Of a stretch of DNA of 64,000 bases, positions 55,501-63,802 are shown piece after piece. The stretch lies in assembly GCA_947628235.1 (NCBI GenBank), contig CANQZC010000002.1, positions 62,001 through 126,000 on the forward strand. Direction: 5' to 3'. The translations under genes and the position numbers were made by a program. The notes below the pieces were generated by a model. It saw only the letters and a program-made list of their open reading frames with translations. It was not told where the DNA came from and did not search any database. The stretch is from an uncultured Bacilli bacterium. GTDB taxonomy: Bacteria; Bacillota_I; Bacilli_A; RF39; UBA660. The number at the start of each line of letters is the position of its first letter. Position 1 is the first letter of the stretch.

Positions 55501-55952
55501 GGAGTAATTACTTGTACTCCTTTTCCAAGAAGAGCATTTAAGTAAGCGGGAAGGGTAGCTGTTAAAGTTTTTCCTTCTCCAGTTGCCATCTGTGATACAT
55601 AACCATCATTTAATAGAATTCCTCCTATTAATTGAACATCATAATGAGGTTTATTCCATAAAAATTTACTAGCGGCTTTGACCGCTGCATAAGCTTCTGG
55701 TAAAACTCTTTTTAGGGCATCTTCTTCGGAATATCCCCGTGCGATATAAGTTTGAATTAGTTTTCTTAATTCTTCTGTTTTTGCTTGAAAAAAGGCAGCA
55801 GCCCGTTTTCTATCTTCTTCCTTTAAAGGACTTAGATTTCCTAATTCTCTTAAATTTCTTTCATAAATTGTATTAATTTCTAAGACAGTAGAATCTATGT
55901 CTCTTTTCATTCTTCCTGTCAATTGTAAAGGTTCTTTTTTCTTCCTGCTCAT
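52578..55952 (-). CDS. secA2: SecA2-like preprotein translocase ATPase
   Basis: The 1124-aa protein is clearly SecA. It has QLIGGILLNDGYVSQMATGEGKT (Walker A), IIDEVDAVLFEDARTP, MTGTAAID, ITICTEMAGRGTDIKLG and GRCGRQGNVG. It is about 250-300 residues longer than housekeeping SecA. An insertion of about 60-70 residues sits between CSLINES and ADIIYGSSSAIAFDYL, and the C-terminal scaffold is long and charged. The zinc-binding CxCx8CH tail of SecA1 is missing. It resembles an accessory SecA2 for selected surface proteins. Proximity to the collagen-like gene and glycosyltransferase suggests a cargo, but it has its own promoter. Confidence 0.85.
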   Translation of the reverse strand: MSRKKKEPLQLTGRMKRDIDSTVLEINTIYERNLRELGNLSPLKEEDRKRAAAFFQAKTEELRKLIQTYIARGYSEEDALKRVLPEAYAAVKAASKFLWNKPHYDVQLIGGILLNDGYVSQMATGEGKTLTATLPAYLNALLGKGVQVITPNGYLAARDQREMSELYNLMGLTCSLINESRNVSKEEVTELATQILNAQFQKSVTGIKNKALIDKRRSIFFNNPTILLNARREAFAYLKKKKALERKKAYLADIIYGSSSAIAFDYLYDDLETNPDFMVQRPGKPNFAIIDEVDAVLFEDARTPFNISGRQEDELLAITDEDQLEAKRRMDQANRAIFRIFLEDKHMASIRPGASILHFYSNKQDYDKFLKEAPYEDELQRTKALIFDAQTKRYEITPLGDVIIFMQYRASQLQALIQKYQKEIVEGFKEGRDFEYTKDHRLLLSPRTVLDLVESDDFIEFKRLYEDYQMHEMIDTHQEIDNAIRAWFLLERGKDYDLVQEGNEFSVQVIKDGRTAKGRVYSNGLHQAVERKEQSLRQQIRIKETPLSNTLASIPTASFFERYEKVGGMTGTAAIDAFKNLYGLETYEVPRNIPKAVTDHGERLYPDTDSKFEAIFQEAYRSYLKKQPVLISTTSKNKSEMLYQFLSRRFQQEGILISIPVLNAEIQDIEQESKIVAKAGMPGQITICTEMAGRGTDIKLGGEVPSPEELMQQLKISRVEEAMQALRAKGKITPQNEAAMRAKLNEIFDVNKGLLESEVLSYHRNLMKMKAEMEKQILDANGLKIIGSGHFQFSRVDDQVKGRCGRQGNVGEVIFFSDPSDLEELGIPKAFTQKLLAVQGGKPIEETPDMHRTPLSDCIYEAQTRFESATFDSIKYEQETARAIAHYRNEFREEKDSIKRSKNYTESVEAMVQKTAQAIVIDSAPYFQEFVESSRKLSRKSLDVEEFISLCDEFLGVKMTESEILACGTIGDLTSLLTDKSIERFYRLVEEKGQDQLEEEAKKIVDIHINRAWSEFEGYMEALEAQKRINAVSKYNVKIDIPSQVAIAFHHAIESQRAMMVREILHPEYRKKIANPRTELIPVRVLASGLTTVSRDFDQKLAADMEEERRRVQEWTDGDSPKAK

Positions 55953-55977
55953 AGTACACCTCTATTATTCTATCTTT

Positions 55978-55986
55978 ATTATATCA
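55978..55986 (-). promoter_or_regulatory. Extended -10 promoter of secA2
   Basis: TGATATAAT on the minus strand; GAGGTG then precedes the ATG at 55952. Confidence 0.65.
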
Positions 55987-56074
55987 TGTCTCGTTCAAAT
56001 ATGGAATGAATTTATTTTTTCACACAAAAAAACTTGCTGACGAGAAGAAAACAAGTTAAAAAATTTCATATTCG

Positions 56075-56130
56075 TAATAACATAAAAACATACTTTTATC
56101 AAGAATGTTTTTCCATCCACATGGTGCACT
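56075..56130. repeat. Direct repeat, degenerate copy of the tRNA-Arg(TCT) 3' flank
   Basis: About 54 bp matching 56477-56532 at roughly 85% by eye, including TTTTATCAAG and ACATGGTG (the complement of the encoded CCA end). Confidence 0.7.
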
Positions 56131-56176
56131 AAAGAAAGAAGTCCAACAACTTTTTAACAAAACATCACCCGAACAC

Positions 56177-56206
56177 TTGTTTTTTGTACGTAATAAATAG
56201 TATACT
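56177..56206 (+). promoter_or_regulatory. Promoter of the toxin-like mRNA
   Basis: TTGTTT, 18-nt spacer, TATACT (56201-56206). Confidence 0.55.
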
Positions 56207-56237
56207 TTTTACAGGGAATATCAGTTGTTGAGTGTCT

Positions 56238-56263
56238 ACCTCCAATCTTTATAGAAAGGAGGT
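56238..56263 (+). promoter_or_regulatory. Hairpin hiding the toxin Shine-Dalgarno
   Basis: ACCTCC (56238-56243) pairs with GGAGGT (56258-56263), the ribosome binding site of the 30-aa ORF. Confidence 0.7.
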
Positions 56264-56272
56264 TTGGTAAAA

Positions 56273-56365
56273 ATGAAAACTAAGACTTTTATTTTAAAAG
56301 TTCTCAAGCTCATTGCTATCATTTTATTTCTCCTTATCATTATGATAGTAGTTATAAAAAAATGA
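56273..56365 (+). CDS. Type I toxin-like hydrophobic peptide, 30 aa
   Basis: The 30-residue peptide begins MKTKTFILKVLKL and continues as one very hydrophobic helix (Ile/Leu/Val/Phe) ending in KK. This is the form of membrane-active type I toxins (Fst, TxpA/BsrG, Ldr classes). A strong Shine-Dalgarno is locked in a hairpin. The mRNA 5' end (56227-56240) can pair over 14 bp with its 3' region (56405-56418). A convergent antisense RNA gene overlaps the 3' UTR. No sequence family is recognised. Confidence 0.6.
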   Translation: MKTKTFILKVLKLIAIILFLLIIMIVVIKK

Positions 56366-56389
56366 CACTCATTCGCTAGAATAAGTGTC
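56364..56389 (-). terminator. Terminator of the antisense RNA
   Basis: GACACTTATTC-TAGC-GAATGAGTGTC on the minus strand (one mismatch) followed by A and seven T. Confidence 0.8.
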
Positions 56390-56409
56390 TAACACAATAT
56401 AGTGGGTAG

Positions 56410-56445
56410 ACATTCAACACGAAAAAACTGAATGTTCCCTTTTTT
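56410..56445 (+). terminator. Terminator of the toxin-like mRNA
   Basis: ACATTCA, 12-nt loop, TGAATGT then TCCCTTTTTT. The upstream strand is also part of the 5'-3' mRNA pairing. Confidence 0.7.
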
Positions 56446-56476
56446 ATTTTATGCAAGTTTCCTTGACATATATTTA

Positions 56477-56532
56477 TTATAACATAAAAACGCACTTTTA
56501 TCAAGTGCGCTTTTCTATCAACATGGTGTCCC
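56477..56532. repeat. Direct repeat, intact copy at the tRNA-Arg(TCT) 3' end
   Basis: Partner of 56075-56130. It contains the tRNA terminator hairpin (GCGCACTT/AAGTGCG, minus strand) and the promoter of the antisense RNA. Confidence 0.7.
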
Positions 56533-56600
56533 AGAAGGGATTCGAACCCCTGACACTCGCCTTAGAAGGGCGATGCTCTATCCAGCTGAGCTACTGAGAC
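56524..56600 (-). tRNA. tRNA-Arg (anticodon TCT)
   Basis: Read on the minus strand, acceptor GTCTCAG pairs with CTGGGAC (one T-G), discriminator A and CCA are encoded, the D arm is GCTCAGCTGGATAGAGC, the anticodon loop CTTCTAA gives TCT (AGA), and the T arm is AGGGG-TTCGAAT-CCCTT. A terminator follows at 56512-56485. Confidence 0.96.
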
Positions 56601-56646
56601 ATACCCGTTCCCAAGGAACAAGTCCATTATACAATAAAAAAACTGA

Positions 56647-57603
56647 TTATTCAAGAGATTTTAAATCAGTTTTGGCAATTTCTTCTTCCTCTACTTCGAA
56701 GATAACTTCTTCTACTTCATAATTATCGTAGATAGAAAGAGAAATCGTATAGAGGACTTCTTCTAAAATATCTTTACTTTCTAAATCATTAAAAATACTA
56801 TCATCAAAACAGACAATCATCTTTTCATCTTCTATGGCATAAGAAAGAAGATGGGCATTACTATTTAAGAAACTCATTAAATTTTCTTTGGGAATACTAC
56901 TTCCTAGTTCATCAATAATAATTTCAATTTTTTCTCTAGAATCATTACTAATGGTAGTGATAGGGGTATAGAAAAAGTCATCGTTATATTTATGAAGGTA
57001 ATAGATAGTAGTAGATTGAATATCTTTGGTACTGGTTAAATGATAATCTTTATTGATTCCGATGTCTCTATTCAAAGTGGAAGGGAGAGTAATTTTATTT
57101 TGGGGAAGAAAAGTAAGTAGTTTTCCATCTTGATAGAGAAGAAGATAGTTTACTTCTTCTATACTAGTCATCGTATAAACAATAGCTTCGATGACTTTTT
57201 CTTCTAGTTCTTTAGAGACTTCTAAAAATTCTTTTGATAGATCAATTTTTAAAGTATCCCCTTGAAAAGAAATGGCATTGATTTTGGTATCGTTGGGAAG
57301 AATGGCTCGAAATCCACTCGGAATTTGATCACTATTTTTTCCTTCCATTATCATAGTTTCTAAAAGCTCATGTGCTAAGGACTCCGTTTTTTCTTCCGTA
57401 ACTTTGATAGAAGTTTTACTAAGATAGTTATGATTATCTAAAAGGTAGATTGTATGGGTTTTAATATCTTGATTGACATATTGAATGGTCGTTTTGATGG
57501 GAAGGTTTTTTTCTTCTGGATTAGGAATTAAGCAAAGAAGGAGTAAAATAAAAAGGACAATAGAAGAGGTAACAATTTTTTTAATAGACATTCGCTTTAA
57601 CAT
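56647..57603 (-). CDS. gerM: GerM-type sporulation protein with two GerMN domains
   Basis: The 318-aa protein has an N-terminal membrane helix (after MLKRMSIKK) and two tandem GerMN domains, each with phrases like AISFQGDTLKIDLSKEFLE and IEAIVYTMTSIEEV. GerM is required for septal peptidoglycan remodelling around the SpoIIIA-Q channel and for germination. The longest frame begins 15 codons upstream, but GAGGTGG directly precedes the ATG at 57603. It has no lipobox, unlike Bacillus GerM. It follows gerE on the same strand. Confidence 0.8.
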   Translation of the reverse strand: MLKRMSIKKIVTSSIVLFILLLLCLIPNPEEKNLPIKTTIQYVNQDIKTHTIYLLDNHNYLSKTSIKVTEEKTESLAHELLETMIMEGKNSDQIPSGFRAILPNDTKINAISFQGDTLKIDLSKEFLEVSKELEEKVIEAIVYTMTSIEEVNYLLLYQDGKLLTFLPQNKITLPSTLNRDIGINKDYHLTSTKDIQSTTIYYLHKYNDDFFYTPITTISNDSREKIEIIIDELGSSIPKENLMSFLNSNAHLLSYAIEDEKMIVCFDDSIFNDLESKDILEEVLYTISLSIYDNYEVEEVIFEVEEEEIAKTDLKSLE

Positions 57604-57649
57604 AACCCACCTCAATAAACTATATGAAAAAAATGCATAAAAATGCATT

Positions 57650-57856
57650 TTATAGAGAAATTTCTCCTAATCTTAACAATTCTACAACCGCCGCGGCTCT
57701 TCCTTTCACACCAATTTTTTGAATGGTATTAGAAATATGATTGCGAACTGTTTTTTCACTAATTTTCAACTTCATGGCAATTTCTTTTGTCGTATAGTTT
57801 TGAATTAGTAAATCAAATACTTCTTTTTCTCGATTGGTTAAAATATTTTTTCTCAT
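57650..57856 (-). CDS. gerE: GerE-like LuxR-family regulator
   Basis: The 68-aa protein consists of a single LuxR-type HTH: LTNREKEVFDLLIQNYTTKEIA, KLKISEKTVRNHISN and the final KIGVKGRAAAVVELLRLGEI. Size and position among sporulation genes fit GerE, the late mother-cell regulator that acts with SigK. It lies between spoIIIAH and gerM. Orthology to GerE rather than to another short LuxR protein is supported by context, not proven. Confidence 0.75.
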   Translation of the reverse strand: MRKNILTNREKEVFDLLIQNYTTKEIAMKLKISEKTVRNHISNTIQKIGVKGRAAAVVELLRLGEISL

Positions 57857-57937
57857 TACTCCCTCACTTCCTGATAGGGTGGTTTATAATATTCATAATA
57901 TTCTATGAGAGAAAAATATTTTGGTGTCTAAGAAAGC

Positions 57938-58429
57938 CTACTTTTGAAATTTTACGGTAATATTTTTAGAAGTATCAAAAGATTCTTGAACGCTTCTCAT
58001 AATGTTGTTGGCAAGGGAGGCATCATGCGTATCTTTTTGAACGATTACTTCGATGTTATTTCCTTCTATTTGAATGAAAGATTTTAATTGATAAGTAGCT
58101 TCTATTTTTGCTTCTAATTCTTCTTCCATACTTCTTGTAGAATTTAGTTCTTTGATTTTTTCAAAGGCCTCATTTTTTTCTTCGACTGAACTATCAGCAC
58201 TACTAATGATCTTTTTTAAGGAAGTAATTTCTTCTTCCATCGTTTCATCCGCTTCTACCCGGAGCGCTACTAAGATGCTACTTTCTTCGACATTAGCAAC
58301 TGGAAGGGAATTCTCTTCTTTTTTAGAACTGTTAATAAAGAGTTCTGGGGGCATTGTAATGTAGTAGACACTAAGTACTAAAATGAGACTAAATAAGGTT
58401 AAAAACCATACTCCTTTTTTATTTATCAT
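57938..58429 (-). CDS. spoIIIAH: SpoIIIAH-like stage III sporulation protein
   Basis: The 163-aa protein has one N-terminal membrane helix with the typical SpoIIIAH start (INKKGVWFLTLFSLILVLSVYYI), then an acidic linker rich in Glu/Ser and a C-terminal YscJ/FliF-like ring-building domain (FIQIEGNNIEVIVQKDT...SLANNIMRSVQE). SpoIIIAH in the mother cell contacts forespore SpoIIQ to form the feeding channel. The other spoIIIA genes are not next to it. AGGAGGAAG precedes the ATG. Confidence 0.82.
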   Translation of the reverse strand: MINKKGVWFLTLFSLILVLSVYYITMPPELFINSSKKEENSLPVANVEESSILVALRVEADETMEEEITSLKKIISSADSSVEEKNEAFEKIKELNSTRSMEEELEAKIEATYQLKSFIQIEGNNIEVIVQKDTHDASLANNIMRSVQESFDTSKNITVKFQK

Positions 58430-58510
58430 ATCTTCCTCCTCGTTTTCAGTAACATCGTATGTAAAATAGTAAGTTATTATTCCGAAAATCTTCTTTTTTC
58501 CTAAAAAATA

Positions 58511-59773
<1,263 letters not shown>

Positions 59774-59778
59774 GGAAG

Positions 59779-59952
59779 ATGCAACACGACTTAATGGGTA
59801 GTAGTAAAGATCCACATATGAAAAATCCAACGCCAAAGTATATACTAATCGCAGTTATTGTTCTACTATTAGTAATCTTTGTCGCTCCACAGATTTATAA
59901 AATCTATCAAAATAACTTAGATGATACAGAAAATAGGGCAGAAAATAGTTAA
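59779..59952 (+). CDS. Small single-pass membrane protein, 57 aa
   Basis: Translation from 59779 gives a 57-residue protein with a polar Met/Lys/Pro-rich head, one helix (YILIAVIVLLLVIFVAP, residues about 21-37) and a polar Asn/Glu-rich tail. GGGAGG lies in the end of eno and AAGGAAG closer to the ATG. The terminator follows its stop directly, so it is the last cistron of the eno transcript. Function unknown. Confidence 0.65.
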   Translation: MQHDLMGSSKDPHMKNPTPKYILIAVIVLLLVIFVAPQIYKIYQNNLDDTENRAENS

Positions 59953-59972
59953 ATCTATTTTCTTTTTTTCTT
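59941..59972 (+). terminator. Terminator after the eno operon
   Basis: GAAAATAG-TTAAAT-CTATTTTC then TTTTTTTC; the loop contains the stop codon. Confidence 0.8.
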
Positions 59973-59990
59973 CTCTAAGTTTTTATTTTG

Positions 59991-59999
59991 TGATATACT
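59991..59999 (+). promoter_or_regulatory. Extended -10 promoter of ftsK
   Basis: TGATATACT; AGGGTGAGG and the ATG at 60017 follow. Confidence 0.65.
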
Positions 60000-60016
60000 T
60001 AAGTTAGGGTGAGGAT

Positions 60017-62320
60017 ATGGCAGATAAGAAAAAGAAAAAGAAAAAAGAAACAAATCAAGAAAAAGCAACCAATTTATCTGAATTAAAAGGATTCGGATTA
60101 TTATTAATTGCCATTATTGGATGTTGTCCTTTCGGAATTGTAGCGGATATTATTAAAGGGTTTGCCGCCTTCTTAGTAGGAACTTGGTGGGCTCTTTTAC
60201 TTGTGTTTGTAGGTATTTGTGGTATTTTTATGATTATGAAAAGGGAACGACCAGACTTTTTAAATATTAAGTTTTTAGGACTTTATATTATGATTGTTTG
60301 TGTTTTAGTACTTTCTCATACCGCTTATTTAAATGAATTAACAAAACAAGAGATTGTCGATGTAAATCATTTTCGTTTTATGGATGATACGATTACGGTT
60401 GTAAAGACAACGGTAGATAGTATTATAGGATTTATTCGTAGTAATGAAAATACGCTTTTGATGTCAATGGCAAATCTAGGTGGAGGTTTAATTGGCGCTA
60501 TCTTCTCTAGTATTTTTGTTGCTCTTTTAACACTCAATGGAGCGATTGTTGTCTCTATTGCCCTTATTGTCTGCGGATTTATGATGTTTACTGGTTTCTC
60601 TATTTATGATTGGGTTGTAAAAGCCAAAGAAAGAATGAATAAAGTAGCAAGCACTAGACACCATAAGAAAGAGGATGAGGAAGACGATGAAGAAGACGAA
60701 GATGAGGAGGATGAGGAAGAGGATGAAGATGTTGTAGATCATCGAAAAGTCATTCCAAGAGAAGAACTTCATCAAACTCATGTAGAGACTGTCGTCAATG
60801 AAGAAACAGGAGAAGTTACAGAAGTAGAAGTAATAGAAGAAAATCGAAACTGGGAATATCCTCCATTAAATTTACTTTCTAAGACAGAGAAAAATAATAA
60901 TAAAGAGAATCAAGATGCGATTAAGAAAAATATTCCAACTTTAGAGCAAGTATTACGCGATTTTGGAATTGAAGGAAAAGTAGTTCGGGCGAAAGTAGGA
61001 CCTGCCGTAACACAATATGAATTAGAGATTAGAGCAGGAACAAGAGTTAGTAAAATATTAGGATTAAACCGTGAAATAGCGCTTTCTTTAGCAGCCAAAG
61101 ATGTTCGTATTCAAGCTCCTATTCCAGGAAAGAATACGGTCGGAATTGAACTTCCTAATCCAACCATTTCTATGGTCGGAGTAAGAGAAGTATTAAAAGC
61201 AGCCAATGAAGCCGATAAATCTTTAAATAAGAAATTATTAGCGGTTTTAGGAAAAGATATTGAAGGGGAATGTCGTTTCTTAGAGATTAATAAAATGCCT
61301 CACTTATTAGTAGCAGGTTCTACTGGTAGTGGTAAATCTGTATGTATCAATAGTATTTTAGCGTCTATTTTAATGCGTACTAAACCAGATGAAGTAAAAC
61401 TAGTATTAGTAGACCCTAAGAAAGTAGAATTATCCGTTTATAATGGAGTACCTCATTTACTTACTCCGGTAGTTACTGATCCAAAAAAAGCAAATGTCGT
61501 TTTACAAAAAATTGTTCAAGAAATGGAAAATCGTTATGATACATTTGAACATAGTGGTACGAAAAATATTGAAAGTTATAATGAATACTTAAGAAAAGAA
61601 AATGAATCTAAACCAGATGGTGAAAAAGTAAAACTAATGCCATATATCGTTGTTATCATTGATGAGTTAGCAGATTTGATGTTAGTAGCTGCCAAAGAAG
61701 TAGAAGATTCTATCATGAGAATTACGCAAATGGCTCGTGCAGCAGGAATCCATTTAATTGTTGCTACGCAAAGACCATCTACAGATGTCATTACGGGAGT
61801 CGTAAAAGCAAATATTCCATCTCGTATCTCTTTTGCAGTATCATCAGGAATTGACTCTAGAACAATTTTGGATATGATAGGTGCAGAAAAATTACTTGGA
61901 AAAGGAGATATGCTTTTCTTACCACAAGGAATTAATACTCCAATTCGTATTCAAGGAACTTTTATCTCTGAAGAAGAAACAAAAGCAATTGTAGATTTCG
62001 TATGTAAACAACAAAAAGCTAATTATGATGCTAGATTAGAACAGACCATGGAAGAAGAACATGCGATTACTGGGGTAGAAAGTAAATCAGATGCTTTAGA
62101 AGAACCTCTTTATGATGAAATTGTAGACTTTGTCGTAGAACAAGGAAAAGCAAGTACTTCTTTAATACAAAGAAGATTCCGATTAGGATATAATCGTGCT
62201 GCTCGTTGTATCGATTTACTAGAAGAAAGAGGAATTGTTGGACCTCAAAATGGATCTAAACCAAGAGAAGTTCTTGTAAAATATGGAGATGGAACTTCTA
62301 GTGATGGAGAAGAAGAATGA
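60017..62320 (+). CDS. ftsK: FtsK/SpoIIIE DNA translocase
   Basis: The 767-aa protein has a four-helix N-terminal membrane domain (about 25-200), a long Asp/Glu linker (about 215-245), and a translocase motor with Walker [12 protein letters not shown] and Walker [12 protein letters not shown], followed by the RecA-like end DMLFLPQG. The final 65 residues are the gamma winged helix ([24 protein letters not shown]). It moves chromosomal DNA at the septum; in a sporulating organism it may also serve as SpoIIIE. The next gene repeats the gamma domain. Confidence 0.94.
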   Translation: MADKKKKKKKETNQEKATNLSELKGFGLLLIAIIGCCPFGIVADIIKGFAAFLVGTWWALLLVFVGICGIFMIMKRERPDFLNIKFLGLYIMIVCVLVLSHTAYLNELTKQEIVDVNHFRFMDDTITVVKTTVDSIIGFIRSNENTLLMSMANLGGGLIGAIFSSIFVALLTLNGAIVVSIALIVCGFMMFTGFSIYDWVVKAKERMNKVASTRHHKKEDEEDDEEDEDEEDEEEDEDVVDHRKVIPREELHQTHVETVVNEETGEVTEVEVIEENRNWEYPPLNLLSKTEKNNNKENQDAIKKNIPTLEQVLRDFGIEGKVVRAKVGPAVTQYELEIRAGTRVSKILGLNREIALSLAAKDVRIQAPIPGKNTVGIELPNPTISMVGVREVLKAANEADKSLNKKLLAVLGKDIEGECRFLEINKMPHLLVAGSTGSGKSVCINSILASILMRTKPDEVKLVLVDPKKVELSVYNGVPHLLTPVVTDPKKANVVLQKIVQEMENRYDTFEHSGTKNIESYNEYLRKENESKPDGEKVKLMPYIVVIIDELADLMLVAAKEVEDSIMRITQMARAAGIHLIVATQRPSTDVITGVVKANIPSRISFAVSSGIDSRTILDMIGAEKLLGKGDMLFLPQGINTPIRIQGTFISEEETKAIVDFVCKQQKANYDARLEQTMEEEHAITGVESKSDALEEPLYDEIVDFVVEQGKASTSLIQRRFRLGYNRAARCIDLLEERGIVGPQNGSKPREVLVKYGDGTSSDGEEE

Positions 62321-62649
62321 AAAGAGATTTTAAAAAGATAGGAAAGTGTATACTTTCTTTATCTGCTATTTTTGCAATCCTTTATGTACTTTCTTCTAAA
62401 AGAAGGAAGAAAAGAGAAAAATATAAACTTCCAAGAAAAACAGGATTAGAGGGAATAGAAGAATCCCTTTATGATGAATTAGTAGACTTTGTCGTAAGAA
62501 GAAAAGAAGTAAGTGTTTCTTTAATACAAAGAAAATTTCACTTAGGATATAATCGTACTCTTCATTGTCTTGACCTTTTAGAGAGAAATGGTATTGTTGG
62601 ACCAGAAAAAGGTTATCATGTAAGAAAAGTACTAATTAATTTCAATTAA
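62317..62649 (+). CDS. Stand-alone membrane-anchored FtsK gamma-domain-like protein
   Basis: This 110-aa protein has one membrane helix (residues about 11-25: [15 protein letters not shown]), a basic linker, and a winged helix (about 48-106) very similar to the FtsK gamma domain just encoded: [24 protein letters not shown] versus the same pattern in FtsK, and [20 protein letters not shown] versus [20 protein letters not shown]. It overlaps ftsK by 4 nt (ATGA). It looks like a duplication of the 3' end of ftsK that gained its own anchor. Possible role: binding KOPS/SRS-like DNA at the membrane or modulating FtsK. Confidence 0.8.
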   Translation: MKRDFKKIGKCILSLSAIFAILYVLSSKRRKKREKYKLPRKTGLEGIEESLYDELVDFVVRRKEVSVSLIQRKFHLGYNRTLHCLDLLERNGIVGPEKGYHVRKVLINFN

Positions 62650-62653
62650 AAAG

Positions 62654-62690
62654 AAAAGGAATATGAAAAAAATCATATTCCTTTTTTTTA
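62654..62690 (+). terminator. Terminator after the FtsK gamma-like gene
   Basis: AAAAGGAATATGA, A-rich loop, TCATATTCCTTTTTTT; it ends at the left inverted repeat. Confidence 0.9.
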
Positions 62691-62717
62691 TCGTATAACT
62701 TATAATTATGCGATATT
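62691..62717 (+). repeat. Left 27-bp inverted repeat of a candidate invertible segment
   Basis: The repeat is identical to the reverse complement of 63751-63777. Internally TCGTATAA and TTATGCGA (7 of 8 matching as inverted arms) flank the 7-bp CTTATAA, the form of a tyrosine recombinase crossover site. Confidence 0.85.
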
Positions 62718-62822
62718 TCTTAATACCTAAAATATACCATAATTTGGTAAATATTGGAATATTTTTCCTAAATTATTCCCAATAAATTTATTTTATGAAA
62801 ATATAAGAAATGGAGGTGTTTT
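62718..62822. other. AT-rich leader of the tyrosine recombinase gene
   Basis: No ORF. It contains an inverted repeat ATTGGAATA...TATTCCCAAT (62753-62783 region), possibly an operator, and GGAGGTG before the recombinase ATG. Confidence 0.4.
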
Positions 62823-63752
62823 ATGAGAGTAAAAAAGTCGATGACTTATAATGAGATTTTAAAACTTTGGTTAACTAGTAAAACGGATATAAAAATACAA
62901 TCTAAATTCAACTATGAAAGCTTGATTCTAAGATATATAAAAGATTCTATTGGAATCTTACCTATTCATAAAATTCGAAAAGAAGATATCCAAATTTTTA
63001 TAGATTCTTTGCAAAATAAATTAACTATATCTACCCAGAAAAAATTGATTTATATTATTAAAGCAAGTTTATCTTATGCTTACCATAATCATTATTGTAA
63101 TTATTTAGATTTATTGGATATGAAACTGAAAACCTCAAAGAAAACGATTTTTGTTTTATCTAGAGAAGAACAAAATACTTTAGAATCTATCTTAAAAGAA
63201 AAAATAAATATTCGGAAAATTTGTATCTTACTTTGTTTATATACAGGACTTAGATTGGGAGAAGTTTGTGGATTAAAATGGGAAGATATCAATTTTAGTA
63301 GTAAATCTCTTGTTATTAGAAGAACTATTATTAGAGTTAAGAATTCGGATTACAATAGTCCTCAAAAGACAATTTTAATGGAAAGTACTCCTAAAAGTGA
63401 AACTTCTAAAAGAATCATTCCCATTCCTAACTTTATTATCGAATTATTAGGTAGATATAAACAAAAAGAAAATTATTTTCTTCTATCGAATAGTGAGAAA
63501 TTATATGATCCAAGATATTTAGAATCGTTTTATGCAAGGATATTACAAAAATGCCATATTAAAAATCATAAGTTTCATACTTTAAGACATACTTTTGCAA
63601 CTCGTTCAATTGAATCTAAAATGGATGTGAAAACATTGAGTGAACTTTTAGGACATTCTTCTATTGAAATAACATTAAAACTATATGTTCATCCTACCGA
63701 TGAAATGAAAAGAACTTCTATTGAAAATTTAGTTGAATTTATGGCTATTTAA
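62823..63752 (+). CDS. Tyrosine recombinase enclosed by inverted repeats
   Basis: The 309-aa protein has an N-terminal SAM-like core-binding domain (about 5-95) and a catalytic domain with Arg144 in TGLRLGEVCGLKW, the HxLRH box HTLRHTFATR, LLGHSS, and nucleophile Tyr288 in LKLYVHP. It is full-length and of phage-integrase/Tn916-type form. Its stop TAA lies at the edge of the right 27-bp repeat, so the gene fills the segment between the repeats. GGAGG precedes the ATG. Confidence 0.92.
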   Translation: MRVKKSMTYNEILKLWLTSKTDIKIQSKFNYESLILRYIKDSIGILPIHKIRKEDIQIFIDSLQNKLTISTQKKLIYIIKASLSYAYHNHYCNYLDLLDMKLKTSKKTIFVLSREEQNTLESILKEKINIRKICILLCLYTGLRLGEVCGLKWEDINFSSKSLVIRRTIIRVKNSDYNSPQKTILMESTPKSETSKRIIPIPNFIIELLGRYKQKENYFLLSNSEKLYDPRYLESFYARILQKCHIKNHKFHTLRHTFATRSIESKMDVKTLSELLGHSSIEITLKLYVHPTDEMKRTSIENLVEFMAI

Positions 63753-63777
63753 TATCGCATAATTATAAGTTATACGA
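63751..63777 (-). repeat. Right 27-bp inverted repeat of a candidate invertible segment
   Basis: Perfect reverse complement of 62691-62717. Confidence 0.85.
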
Positions 63778-63802
63778 CAATTTCATAGGAAGGAGTGAGA
63801 AA

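Larger units (their letters stand above)
56354..56469 (-). ncRNA. Predicted antisense RNA (antitoxin) to the toxin-like mRNA
   Basis: On the minus strand, TTGATA (56499-56504), 17-nt spacer and extended -10 TGTTATAAT predict a start near 56469. The RNA would end at a strong terminator: GACACT-x-ATTC stem at 56364-56389 followed by seven U. The roughly 115-nt transcript is fully complementary to the 3' UTR and last codons of the toxin mRNA, as in TxpA/RatA-like systems. Confidence 0.6.

Noticed and set aside
62691-63777. Insertion sequence flanked by terminal inverted repeats
   Set aside because: The enclosed protein is a tyrosine recombinase, not a DDE transposase, and the repeats have the internal arm-spacer-arm form of crossover sites. 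I see no obvious target-site duplication.
62691-63777. attL/attR of an integrated phage or ICE
   Set aside because: att sites would be in direct orientation; these are inverted.
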